A stretch of DNA of 30,615 bases from Methylotenera_A sp040387095. Lineage in GTDB: Bacteria; Pseudomonadota; Gammaproteobacteria; Burkholderiales; Methylophilaceae. Both the position numbers and the translations under genes were made by a program. The first letter of the stretch is position 1; every line of letters begins with the position of its first letter. The stretch spans positions 1 through 30,615 of the forward strand of contig JAZKEJ010000149.1 of the NCBI GenBank assembly GCA_040387095.1, written 5' to 3'. Shown here piece after piece: positions 15,680 to 23,943 of this stretch. A model generated the notes under the pieces. It had not been told where the DNA came from. It searched no databases and saw only the letters and a program-made list of their open reading frames with translations.

Positions 15680-15721
15680 ATTCTAGGCTGAATATTAATC
15701 TTGTATGTTCGGTAGTAAGCA
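15680..15721 (-). promoter_or_regulatory. Class II Crp/Fnr-type promoter, Crp/Fnr paralogue 2
   Basis: Minus-strand 16-mer TGCTTACTACCGAACA (15706-15721): the right half is perfect, the left half degenerate. An ACATAC element (15703-15708) is followed after 17 bp by TAGAAT (15680-15685). It fits autoregulation by this regulator or cross-regulation by its paralogue. Confidence 0.5.
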
Positions 15722-15826
15722 TATTAAAAATATAAAAAAACATTTTTAATGCAGGTATGTTGTTAGTGGAGCAGGCACAGCGGGACGAAATTAAAATGTT
15801 TTTAATCTATTTATTTTAAGCTTCGT

Positions 15827-16027
15827 TTAAGTGGATTTATTTTCATTAAACAGGTGATTGAAATGAATGTGTTTGACTAGAATGTTACCTCGCCACATAC
15901 AGTTGTAATCCTGGCATTGATAGCGTCTTACAGGTTTGAATAAACTGATTAGACGATCCATATAACGTCGCCGCACGCGGAAAGTGTAGCCTCCACAATC
16001 TGGACAAGGGTGTGTTGGATCGCTCAT
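15827..16027 (-). CDS. Small zinc-ribbon-like protein
   Basis: 66 residues. Two cysteine pairs, CPDCGG near the start and CQDYNC in the middle, could bind one zinc ion. Between them lies RVRRRYMDRLISLFKPVRRYQ, an Arg-rich amphipathic stretch. There is no signal peptide. I have an impression that small proteins of this layout (CxxCG ... DRLLSLF.P..RY.C) occur in other Betaproteobacteria, without known function. The ribosome site is odd: GAGGA lies directly against the ATG with almost no spacer. The upstream promoter at 16088-16130 matches the shared design. Confidence 0.7.
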   Translation of the reverse strand: MSDPTHPCPDCGGYTFRVRRRYMDRLISLFKPVRRYQCQDYNCMWRGNILVKHIHFNHLFNENKST

Positions 16028-16087
16028 TCCTCAATTTTCATTTAATTTAATAGTTTGCCGGCTGTTTGGTATTAATTACTTAAACTA

Positions 16088-16130
16088 ACATTAAGCGCTT
16101 GATAAATAGTGGTCTGTACGCTTTCTAACA
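16088..16130 (-). promoter_or_regulatory. Class II Crp/Fnr-type promoter, zinc-ribbon gene
   Basis: Minus-strand 16-mer TGTTAGAAAGCGTACA (16115-16130), ACAGAC (16112-16117), and TAATGT (16088-16093) 18 bp on. The ACAGAC and -10 elements are good, the palindrome centre poor. Confidence 0.45.
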
Positions 16131-16189
16131 TTGTGTATATCAATACAAAAAATGTTAGCGATGCAAAATATCCCATTTTTTAAACGCTA

Positions 16190-16231
16190 TGTTCGCTAGC
16201 AAACAGACGCCAGACTCACTTCGGTTAATCA
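16190..16231 (+). promoter_or_regulatory. Class II Crp/Fnr-type promoter, catalase-like gene
   Basis: 16-mer TGTTCGCTAGCAAACA (16190-16205), only one base from the consensus. ACAGAC (16203-16208) is followed after 17 bp by TAATCA (16226-16231). The best single example of the design. Confidence 0.65.
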
Positions 16232-16394
16232 TCGTTTTTAAAGTAGCGGGCTATGTTAAAGACAGATGACCTAAAGCCAGATTAACCAAAGCAAGATTAA
16301 GCACAGAACAATGCGTTAAGTTTTGCTTTTCATCGCTGCCATTATTTCAATCATTGTATTAATGACCGTGTTTACATCTTAAAAGGATTCGCCA

Positions 16395-17504
16395 ATGAAT
16401 GAGTTAAACCCTGAATACTCACCTGTGCCTTATAGCGCTGAATACGAAATATTAGAAGAAGATGAAGCTGAAACGCAGCAGGCATTAAATAACGCGCTGC
16501 TTGGTATTGCTGAAACAACATTTAAGCATTCTGGTCATGCAATGCGCAGTGTGCATGCTAAATGCCACGGTTTGTTAATGGGTGAATTGAAAGTTTTGGA
16601 CAATTTACCCGCGCATTTAGCGCAAGGGATGTTTGCAACTGCGGCCACTTTTCCTGTCGTCATGCGATTTTCTACACCGCCTGGCGATATGTTAGATGAC
16701 AGAGTATCAGTGCCACGCGGGCTTGCCATTAAAGTGGTCGGCGTAGAAGGCGAACGTTTAATGGGTGCCGAAAATGCGGTCACACAGGATTTTGTGTTGG
16801 TGAATGGTCCAGCATTTTTGGCACCTAATGCCAAAAAGTTTTTGTCTAGCCTTAAATTGCTGGCAGCAACAACAGACAAAGCGCCAAGACTAAAACAGGC
16901 CTTATCCACAGTATTGCAAGGCACAGAGAAATTAATTGAAGCGGTGGGTGGCGAAAGTGCGACCATTAAATCGATGGGTGGCCATGCAGAAACCAACTTA
17001 TTAGGCGAAACTTATTTTAGCCAAGCCCCCATTTTATATGGCGCCTATATGGCAAAAATTTCAGTTGTGCCGATTTCACAAGCGTTAACACAATTAAAAG
17101 ATTCCCCTGTAGACCTTAACGATAAGCCAGATGGACTCAGTGAAGCAGTAGCCGAATTTTTTAGCAATCAAACAGCGGAGTGGGAGGTGCGTGTGCAGTT
17201 GTGCACCGATTTAGAAACGATGCCAATTGAAGACTCGTCTATTGCATGGCCAGAAGATTTAAGTCCTTATATAGCAGTCGCCCGCATTATGGCAAAGCCG
17301 CAATCTGCCATGAGTGAAGCGCGTTTGAGGGCGGTGGAAGATGGCATGTCATTTAGTCCATGGCATGGCATTGTTGCGCATCGACCGATTGGATCGATTA
17401 TGCGCGTACGCAAAATGGCTTATGAAGTCTCTGCAAGGTTTCGCGCTGAACGTAATGGTCAGCCAATTGTTGAACCTGTACATCTAAATGATTTTCCAGA
17501 TTAG
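16395..17504 (+). CDS. Catalase-related haem protein (mini-catalase type)
   Basis: 369 residues, much shorter than a true catalase (about 480 or more) and of the catalase-like family sometimes called SrpA-like. Visible features: distal His in RSVHAKCHG, RFSTPPGDMLDD...RGLAIKV as in the catalase fold, an Asn in TQDFVLVNGPAF, and a proximal Tyr in RVRKMAYEVSARFR (R-x3-Y). These support haem binding. Family members often use organic peroxides or have weak catalase activity, so peroxidase rather than catalase action is likely. No signal peptide, hence cytosolic. AAAAGGA lies before the ATG. It stands alone behind one of the clearest operators. Confidence 0.88.
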   Translation: MNELNPEYSPVPYSAEYEILEEDEAETQQALNNALLGIAETTFKHSGHAMRSVHAKCHGLLMGELKVLDNLPAHLAQGMFATAATFPVVMRFSTPPGDMLDDRVSVPRGLAIKVVGVEGERLMGAENAVTQDFVLVNGPAFLAPNAKKFLSSLKLLAATTDKAPRLKQALSTVLQGTEKLIEAVGGESATIKSMGGHAETNLLGETYFSQAPILYGAYMAKISVVPISQALTQLKDSPVDLNDKPDGLSEAVAEFFSNQTAEWEVRVQLCTDLETMPIEDSSIAWPEDLSPYIAVARIMAKPQSAMSEARLRAVEDGMSFSPWHGIVAHRPIGSIMRVRKMAYEVSARFRAERNGQPIVEPVHLNDFPD

Positions 17505-17570
17505 ATATAAAAATATTAATAAATAAAATTGAATATATTGAACTGATTTTAAATATGCAAGAAAGCTGAA

Positions 17571-17718
17571 ATGGATTTAAAAAGCAAACACATAGCAGGA
17601 TTAACCTTAATAGGAATGCTCATTCGACGCATGCAAGTGGACAAGTGTTGACGGTGAAGCCTTGATGTTTTTCCAGAAACCCCTGCAATTGATGCTGATA
17701 AAATCCGAAAGCCATATT
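17571..17718 (+). pseudogene. Possible decayed short coding remnant
   Basis: Between the catalase-like gene and phosphoketolase. One frame reads THASGQVLTVKP and stops; the next frame immediately continues DVFPETPAIDADKIRKPY and stops at 17716-17718, as if one base change had split a C-terminal coding end. The upstream part is open only for about 30 codons and has no convincing start; an overlapping 26-codon ORF begins at ATG 17571. This may be a remnant or chance. The rest of 17505-17719 is AT-rich with no promoter I can support. Confidence 0.25.
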
Positions 17719-17719
17719 A

Positions 17720-19936
17720 ATGACCAGTACCATTCTAAATAAAGTTAAAACAGATAAAACACCATCCAAATTAACATTAAGCGCCACGCTTTTGCGTGAT
17801 ATGCACGCCTATTGGCGCGCGGCTAACTATCTTTCTGTTGGTCAGATTTATTTGCAAGATAACCCGCTATTAAAAGAAAAATTAGCCCTTGCGCATATTA
17901 AACCTCGACTGCTTGGTCACTGGGGTACAACGCCAGGTTTAAACTTTATCTACGTACATTTAAATCGCTTAATTAAAGANNNNNNNNNNNNNNNNNNNNN
18001 NNNNNNNNNNNNNNNNNNNNNNNNNNNNNNNNNNNNNNNNNNNNNNNNNNNNNNNNNNNNNNNNNNNNNNNNNNNNNNNGCTGCCAGTTGGCATTCAAAC
18101 AAATTTCTAAATCCCGCACGTGATGGCGCGGTGATTCCTATATTGCACCTGAACGGTTTTAAAATTGCCAACCCGACAGTTTTGTCGCGTATTAGCCGTA
18201 AAGAGTTAACCGATTTAATGCTTGGGTATGGCCATGAGCCTTATTTTGTTGAAAGCGACGATGCTAGCTCGATTGACGCTATGCAAATGCATCAAAGCCT
18301 TGCTGCAACGTTAGATATGGTTCTAACTAAAATCCATGCTATCCAAAGTCTGGCCAGGTCTAATAAAAACAAAACTATAGAGCGCCCTCTGTGGCCAATG
18401 ATTGTATTTTGCAGCCCTAAAGGTTGGACAGGGCCAGAAATCGTCGATGGCAAGCAAAGCGAAGGTACATGGCGTGCGCATCAGGTTCCGATTGCCAGTT
18501 TTAAAAAAGGTGACGCCAAAACGCCAGAACATTTGAAGCTGCTTGAAAACTGGTTAACTAGTTACAAACCGCAACAATTGTTTGATGAAAATGGCAAGCT
18601 AAACGCAGAACTTGCGGCACTTGCGCCTACCGGCCATCAGCGTATGGGGCTTAATCCGCATACCAATGGCGGTGAATTACTGCAAGCGCTTGCCATGCCG
18701 AATATGGATGATTATGCCGTTGCAGTAGCAAAACCCGGTGGCGTGCAGGCAGAGGCCACCAAAGTATTAGGTTCATTTTTGCGCGATGTAATGCAGTTGA
18801 ATCAAGCCAATCAGAACTTTAGAATTTTTGGCCCAGATGAAACTGCATCGAATCGATTAGATGCCGTGTTTGAAGTGTCAGGCAAAACCTGGATGACCGA
18901 AAAGCAAAGTATTGATGTGAATTTAAGCAGTGATGGCCGTGTGATGGAAGTGTTAAGCGAGCATCTATGCCAAGGCTGGCTGGAAGGTTATCTGCTCACA
19001 GGGCGGAATGGACTTTTTTCGTGCTATGAGGCGTTTATCCATATTATTGATTCCATGCTGAATCAGCATGCCAAGTGGCTTAAAGTGTGCAGTCAAATTC
19101 CTTGGCGTGCGCCGATTGCATCGCTGAATTATTTGCTTACATCTCATGTTTGGCGGCAGGATCATAACGGATTTTCGCACCAGGACCCGGGTTTTATTGA
19201 CCATGTATTAAACAAAAAATCTGAAATAGTACGCGTGTATTTGCCGCCGGATGCCAACTGTTTATTGTCGGTAGCTGACCATTGCTTGCGTAGTCAAAAC
19301 TATATCAATGTGATTATTGCGGGCAAACAGCCTGAATGGCAATGGCTAGATATGGATGCCGCCGTACGTCATTGCGCTGCTGGGGCGAGTATCTGGGATT
19401 GGGCAAGTCAGAACGGCGAGCCAGAGGTAGTAATGGCTTGTGCAGGCGATGTGCCGACTCTGGAAACCTTAGCAGCAGCGATGTTGTTGCGTGAATATGT
19501 GCCTGATATTCAAGTTCGCGTGGTAAATGTGGTCGATTTAATGGTGCTGCAACCGCAATCTGAACATTCTCACGGCCTGCATGATCATGAGTTTGATGCG
19601 TTATTTACCCTTGATAAGCCGGTTATATTTGCCTTCCATGGCTATCCCGCAGTCATTCATAAGCTGACATATCGACGCCATAATCATGACAATATTCATG
19701 TGCGCGGTTATAAAGAAGAGGGCACAACCACAACACCTTTTGATATGGTGGTGCTGAATAATGTGGATCGTTTTCAATTGGCATTAGATGCGATTAAGCG
19801 TATTCCAAGGCTAAAAAATATTGTAGAAGCCGAAACCGCGCGCTATTGGAGCACCATGCAGCGACACAAATTGTATATCAGTGAACATGGCGATGACATG
19901 CCGGAAATACGCGATTGGCAATGGAAATCGTTATGA
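17720..19936 (+). CDS. xfp: Phosphoketolase (xylulose-5-P / fructose-6-P), gap inside
   Basis: A thiamine-diphosphate enzyme that splits xylulose-5-phosphate or fructose-6-phosphate with phosphate into acetyl phosphate plus glyceraldehyde-3-phosphate or erythrose-4-phosphate. It is recognised by HWGTTPGLNFIYVHLNRL, the N-terminal W-rich start, WHSNKFLNP...ILHLNGFKIANPT, GWTGPEIVDG and the C-terminal YRRHNHDNIHVRGYKEEGTTTTPFDM. The 100-N gap replaces roughly 105 residues by comparison with known family members, including the GPGHGG and GDGEAETGP motifs, so the N run is a placeholder and the true gene is near 810 residues. The frame is open on both sides. It has no strong ribosome site. Acetate kinase follows after 22 bases, making a short ATP-yielding route from sugar phosphate to acetate. 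None of the shared operators precedes it. Confidence 0.95.
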   Translation: MTSTILNKVKTDKTPSKLTLSATLLRDMHAYWRAANYLSVGQIYLQDNPLLKEKLALAHIKPRLLGHWGTTPGLNFIYVHLNRLIKXXXXXXXXXXXXXXXXXXXXXXXXXXXXXXXXXXAASWHSNKFLNPARDGAVIPILHLNGFKIANPTVLSRISRKELTDLMLGYGHEPYFVESDDASSIDAMQMHQSLAATLDMVLTKIHAIQSLARSNKNKTIERPLWPMIVFCSPKGWTGPEIVDGKQSEGTWRAHQVPIASFKKGDAKTPEHLKLLENWLTSYKPQQLFDENGKLNAELAALAPTGHQRMGLNPHTNGGELLQALAMPNMDDYAVAVAKPGGVQAEATKVLGSFLRDVMQLNQANQNFRIFGPDETASNRLDAVFEVSGKTWMTEKQSIDVNLSSDGRVMEVLSEHLCQGWLEGYLLTGRNGLFSCYEAFIHIIDSMLNQHAKWLKVCSQIPWRAPIASLNYLLTSHVWRQDHNGFSHQDPGFIDHVLNKKSEIVRVYLPPDANCLLSVADHCLRSQNYINVIIAGKQPEWQWLDMDAAVRHCAAGASIWDWASQNGEPEVVMACAGDVPTLETLAAAMLLREYVPDIQVRVVNVVDLMVLQPQSEHSHGLHDHEFDALFTLDKPVIFAFHGYPAVIHKLTYRRHNHDNIHVRGYKEEGTTTTPFDMVVLNNVDRFQLALDAIKRIPRLKNIVEAETARYWSTMQRHKLYISEHGDDMPEIRDWQWKSL
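17980..18079. other. Assembly gap (100 N) in phosphoketolase
   Basis: Exactly 100 N, the conventional length for a gap of unknown size. From the protein family about 315 bases should lie here. Confidence 0.95.
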
Positions 19937-19958
19937 ATAATTTATCTGGAAATAAACT

Positions 19959-21260
19959 GTGAACGCACTATCAATCCTGGTTTTTAATAGTGGCTCCTCT
20001 TCGCTTAAATTTAGTTTCTTTCGCATGGAATCCTCTTTTTTTGATGATTCAACCAATGAGAAATATCCAACTGAATCTATCTTAGGTGAAATGCCATTAC
20101 CTGAAACATTTCCATTAAAAACACTGTTCTATGGTGAAATGGAAATGGGGCAAGCTGATTTAAGCCGATTTTATGTAAAAGACGGCTCAAACAAGACATT
20201 GGTTGATGAGCAGATTCGTGCGATTACTGTTGCTGATGCCACTTTGCATATTCTGCGCTATCTTGCTGGTTTTAGCACTCCCTCACCAGAAGTGATTGCA
20301 CACAGAGTCGTGCATGGTGGTGTTGGCTTAGTAGAGCATAGTTTTATTAACGATAAAGTGCTTAGACAATTAAAAGCATCGGTTGAATTTGCGCCACTGC
20401 ACAATCAAACAGCATTGGAAATTATCCATTTCACGCGAAAACTATTTCCAAAGTTACCGCAGGTGGTGTGTTTTGATACGGCATTTCACGCAGATATGCC
20501 CGATGTAGCAAAATTATTACCCATTTCAAAAGATTTGCATGCTATGGGCATACAGCGTTACGGATTCCATGGTCTATCTTGTGAATCTGTAATAGGCAAA
20601 TTAGGGAAAGATTTACCAGAAAAGCTCATCATCGCGCATTTGGGCAATGGTGCCAGCGTGACTGCCGTTAAAAACGGACAATCGGTTGACACCAGCATGG
20701 GCCTGACGCCTAGCGGCGGTGTGATGATGGGCACCCGTTGCGGTGATTTAGACCCCGGTGTATTGATCTATTTAATGCGTGAAAAAAAATATGACTTATC
20801 TTCGATAGAGTCATTAATCAATCATCAATCGGGGCTTTTAGGTGTTTCTGCTGTGAGCAGCGATATGCGAATTTTGCATGAATCAGCTCCGTCAAACCCA
20901 GATGCGCAGTTAGCGATTGATATGTTTTGCAGCAGTATTGCTAAACAGATAGCCGCAATGACTTCGGTATTAAATGGAGTGGATGCTTTGGTTTTTACCG
21001 GTGGAATTGGTGAAAATGACGCATTAATCCGCTGTGCTATTTGTGCAAAACTGGCTTTTTTTGGACTAACTATCGATGCAGAAAAAAATCAATCTACCCA
21101 CGCTGAACATGGTGCAGATTCGATTAGTGATGCGAGCTCGTCTGTCGAGATTTATGTTGCTCATTCAAATGAAAATGCACAGATAGCCCGCCACACATGG
21201 ATGTTGTTATTTCATCATGAACATCCAGCTGTGCTTAACAACCGCGCTTTATCCTATTAA
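19959..21260 (+). CDS. ackA: Acetate kinase
   Basis: 433 residues of the ASKHA fold; converts acetyl phosphate and ADP to acetate and ATP. Motifs: VFNSGSSSLKF at the N-terminus, HRVVHGG, FDTAFH, RYGFHGLS, AHLGNGASV, the signature TPSGGVMMGTRCGDLDPG and the C-terminal FTGGIGEND. The start is GTG 19959, with TGGA upstream and 22 bases after the phosphoketolase stop, so the two form an operon. The insertion with FFDDSTNEKYPTESILGEM (about 27-45) is longer than in the E. coli enzyme. It completes the phosphoketolase pathway; there is no phosphotransacetylase in this window. Confidence 0.95.
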   Translation: MNALSILVFNSGSSSLKFSFFRMESSFFDDSTNEKYPTESILGEMPLPETFPLKTLFYGEMEMGQADLSRFYVKDGSNKTLVDEQIRAITVADATLHILRYLAGFSTPSPEVIAHRVVHGGVGLVEHSFINDKVLRQLKASVEFAPLHNQTALEIIHFTRKLFPKLPQVVCFDTAFHADMPDVAKLLPISKDLHAMGIQRYGFHGLSCESVIGKLGKDLPEKLIIAHLGNGASVTAVKNGQSVDTSMGLTPSGGVMMGTRCGDLDPGVLIYLMREKKYDLSSIESLINHQSGLLGVSAVSSDMRILHESAPSNPDAQLAIDMFCSSIAKQIAAMTSVLNGVDALVFTGGIGENDALIRCAICAKLAFFGLTIDAEKNQSTHAEHGADSISDASSSVEIYVAHSNENAQIARHTWMLLFHHEHPAVLNNRALSY

Positions 21261-21272
21261 AAGCTACGTGTT

Positions 21273-21317
21273 AAGAACTGTACTTTATAAGAACTGTATT
21301 TTAAGAATCTATATTTT
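21273..21317. repeat. Three imperfect 14-16 bp tandem units
   Basis: AAGAACTGTACTTTAT, AAGAACTGTATTTT and AAGAATCTATATTTT follow each other between the acetate kinase stop and the convergent NAD(P)HX dehydratase, overlapping the last bases of the latter gene. Probably slippage-born; no terminator hairpin is evident between these convergent genes. Confidence 0.65.
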
Positions 21318-22191
21318 AAGAGATAGGTGCAAATTTATTGAGTTGATTAATTTGATTGCGTACTTCTAGCGCAACTTCGGATGCAGTCAAGCCCACTGGT
21401 CCTATACCATCCGCGACTAATTTATCCGCCGCCGCACCGTGCACATAAACCCCCAGTTTTGCAGCTTGCAACACAGTTAAGTCTTGTGCGATCAAACCAC
21501 CAATAATGCCACTAAGTACATCCCCCGTGCCGCCGCTAGCCAAGCCTGGATTGCCGGTTGTATTTATAAACCAGTTACCTTCTGGATCTGCGCAAATACT
21601 ACCCGCACCTTTTAACACGCAAATTACTTTAAATTTATACGCCAGATTTTGTGCGCTTTGAGGGCGATTACCCTGAATATCTTCTACCGTGGTTTTTAGT
21701 AATCTTGCTGCTTCAGCAGGGTGCGGCGTGATGACGGTTGGAGCTTGGCGTTGTTGCAATATCAGCCTTAAATGGGGATGCAGGCTAATCAAATTTAATC
21801 CATCCGCGTCAATCAACAAGGGCACAGGCTTCGCTATACAACATTCCAACAATGTGATTGCAGCTTTTGATTGACCCAAACCAGGGCCGACAACGATGCA
21901 ACTTATTTGCGTCAAGTCAGAAAATGATTCCGCTGAGCGCAACATGATTTCTGGATGCGATAAATCTACGCTGGGCGCGCTCTGAGACAAAAATACAGCG
22001 TACACGCGCCCAGCACCACACAATAAAGCGGCTCGTGAAGCCAATAAAACCGAGCCAACCGTGCCAGTGTCGCCGCCCACAATCGCCACACTGCCAAAGC
22101 TGCCTTTATGTGACTCAACCAAGCGCGGTGGCAAAGCCGGTAAAAACTGGCTTCTTACTAGCTGATTGTTACTTGCTTGCGCCTGCTTCAT
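21316..22191 (-). CDS. nnrD: ADP-dependent NAD(P)H-hydrate dehydratase
   Basis: 291 residues from ATG 22191; a TTG at 22230 is in frame and would give 304, but neither start has a good ribosome site. It is a ribokinase-fold repair enzyme that uses ADP to convert the damaged S-NAD(P)HX back to NAD(P)H. Motifs: HKGSFGSVAIVGGDTGTVGSVLLASRAAL, GPGLGQS, LIDADGLNLI, TPHPAEAARLL and the nucleotide site GNPGLASGGTGDVLSG. Only the dehydratase half (YjeF C-terminal domain) is here; the epimerase half, fused in E. coli, must be elsewhere. Convergent with acetate kinase, divergent from the CYTH-CHAD gene. Confidence 0.93.
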   Translation of the reverse strand: MKQAQASNNQLVRSQFLPALPPRLVESHKGSFGSVAIVGGDTGTVGSVLLASRAALLCGAGRVYAVFLSQSAPSVDLSHPEIMLRSAESFSDLTQISCIVVGPGLGQSKAAITLLECCIAKPVPLLIDADGLNLISLHPHLRLILQQRQAPTVITPHPAEAARLLKTTVEDIQGNRPQSAQNLAYKFKVICVLKGAGSICADPEGNWFINTTGNPGLASGGTGDVLSGIIGGLIAQDLTVLQAAKLGVYVHGAAADKLVADGIGPVGLTASEVALEVRNQINQLNKFAPIS

Positions 22192-22411
22192 TTTAGATTC
22201 ACTTTCATCGTGCCTTGTTAATACAATCAATTTAAATCACTAGATTGTCTAACTCATGGCTATTGCCGGATAAAAACTATGATTTTTGCAAGATTGCTAT
22301 GATTGATTCTGGAACTTGTAACTCTGATTTGCAAGTAACCATTTTAATATTTATATACCTCATTTATAGCATCTCAATCACATATTCTGATCGCGCTAAA
22401 ACGATCAATAA

Positions 22412-22454
22412 AGTGCGCTAGCGCACGGACGGTTTACATACAAATCAATAACAT
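22412..22454 (+). promoter_or_regulatory. Class II Crp/Fnr-type promoter, CYTH-CHAD gene
   Basis: Near-perfect palindrome GTGCGCTAGCGCAC centred in the 16-mer 22412-22427, with an ACGGAC element (22425-22430) and TAACAT (22449-22454) 18 bp on. The predicted transcript start near 22461 means the TTG at 22461 cannot be a normal start, supporting ATG 22488. Confidence 0.55.
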
Positions 22455-22487
22455 CATATTTTGGAAAAATATATATCCGTTAAAAAA

Positions 22488-23758
22488 ATGAATGAATTTG
22501 AGTTGAAATTTGAGATTCCTGCAGAGCATTTGCCGCAAATTTTAGCCGCAGTTCATGCTAAAAAAGCACAATTGGAAATATTGCAGGACTGCTATTTTGA
22601 TACCAAGGATGGAGCATTGGCAAAACATGGTCTAGTTTTGCGTATGCGGAAAAAAAACGGCGATTGGATACAAACAGCTAAAAGTATCACCAATGATCCG
22701 TTAGATAGACTTGAACATAACGTCAAGGTGAGCAAGTTAAAGCCCAGTTTGCCTAAAATATTATCACCCAATACAGAAACCCCCGGCATGGAGTTGGAGA
22801 GCAAAATGCCAGTGATTGATATATCACGCCATGCGGATGAAAAAATTGGCCAGTTAATTTTTAACGCTTTAAATATTAAACCGGATGGGCTTTTTCCCAG
22901 CTTGATGCCTTGGTATGAAACAGATGTTCAACGACTTAAGTTTCTTGTAAATCATAAAGGGTCGTCAATCGAGATTGCATTAGATCAAGGTATGGTAGTC
23001 AGTAGCGGACGCTCGACCGCGTTATGTGAATTAGAAATTGAATTAATAAAAGGTAACCCTGAACACGTAGTTGAACTGGCGCGGACATGGTGTGCTAATC
23101 ATGGATTGTGGTTAAGCACGATCAGTAAATCCATGAAAGGCCAGCGCCTGCATGATCAATTAGTGTTCCCCCAATTGAGTCATGAAGCTGAATCATTTAA
23201 GCACCCTAAAAATGGTCAGCAAATGGTTAAAGCGGTTTTTCAATCCTGTTTAAACCAAATCTTACCTAACGCAAGTGAAATAGCTAGCGGTAGTCAGAAC
23301 ACAGACCATGTACACCAATTACGTGTAGGTATTAGACGCTTGCGCACTGCAATTAATGAACTGAATAAGCTGGCAGAAGGCATAGATCCAGCGTGGGAAA
23401 TTCCGCTTATGGATGCGTTCAGGGCATTAGGTAAACATCGAGATGATGATCTTTTAACACGCGCCTTGCAGCCTCAATTAGCGGTTGAAGGTGGGCCTAA
23501 TATTAATATGCAGCGTATTGGCGAAGACATTTTAGACCTTAAGTCAATCGTGCAATCGCCCACTTTTCAGGATAATTTGCTTTGCANNNNNNNNNNNNNN
23601 NNNNNNNNNNNNNNNNNNNNNNNNNNNNNNNNNNNNNNNNNNNNNNNNNNNNNNNNNNNNNNNNNNNNNNNNNNNNNNNNNNNNNNGGCTTTTATAACGA
23701 TGAATTAATGGCACTAAAAACCTATCGCAAACTGGCCGTTAAAGATAAGCGTGCCTAG
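22488..23758 (+). CDS. CYTH-CHAD protein, assembly gap and amber codon
   Basis: The CYTH domain (1-200) starts with the E3-F-E-L-K7 (ExExK) triphosphate-binding motif and continues through YFDTKDGALAKHGLVLRMRKK, as in inorganic triphosphatases. A CHAD domain follows with VHQLRVGIRRLRTA and FRALGKHRDDD, a helical module with conserved His/Arg that binds polyphosphate. The 100-N gap at 23587 hides part of CHAD. After the gap the frame reading GFYNDELMALKTYRKLAVKDKRA meets TAG at 23756-23758, then continues FGAGWLSARREANAKK...WFWQ to TAA 23867-23869. That continuation is the normal end of CHAD proteins, so the last 36 residues are cut off by an in-frame stop. ATG 22488 is chosen from the ExExK position and the promoter; it lacks a ribosome site. 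Confidence 0.85.
23587..23686. other. Assembly gap (100 N) in the CHAD domain
   Basis: A second conventional 100-N scaffold gap. The reading frame on its right side differs from a simple continuation, so the real length is not 100. Confidence 0.95.
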
Positions 23759-23869
23759 TTTGGTGCAGGCTGGCTAAGCGCAAGACGTGAGGCTAACGCC
23801 AAAAAATCCCAGCAAGAAATTGATACTTTTATTAAAAAGACCAACAAAAATAAGTGGTTTTGGCAATAA
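23759..23869 (+). pseudogene. Detached CHAD C-terminal end after an amber codon
   Basis: 37 codons in the same frame as the CHAD segment before TAG 23756-23758: FGAGWLSARREANAKK, a charged helix, then KKTNKNKWFWQ and TAA. F-x-A-G-W-L-x-x-R is the characteristic last helix of CHAD domains. It is intact apart from the stop, so the change is recent, a read-through site or a base-call error. Confidence 0.7.
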
Positions 23870-23943
23870 AACTTAATTGAATTAATCAACACAATCTAGC
23901 AAAAGCTAATTCTCAATTTAACCTTAAATAGAAAGATTACTTT

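Larger units (their letters stand above)
16028..16394. other. Divergent regulatory region with two operators
   Basis: 367 bases between the zinc-ribbon gene (minus) and the catalase-like gene (plus). It contains the two divergently oriented operator-promoters. An inverted repeat CTAACATT...AATGTTAG (about 16125-16158) overlaps one of them. The remaining bases up to 16394, including about 165 bases of leader for the catalase-like gene, show no ORF or clear structure. Confidence 0.55.
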
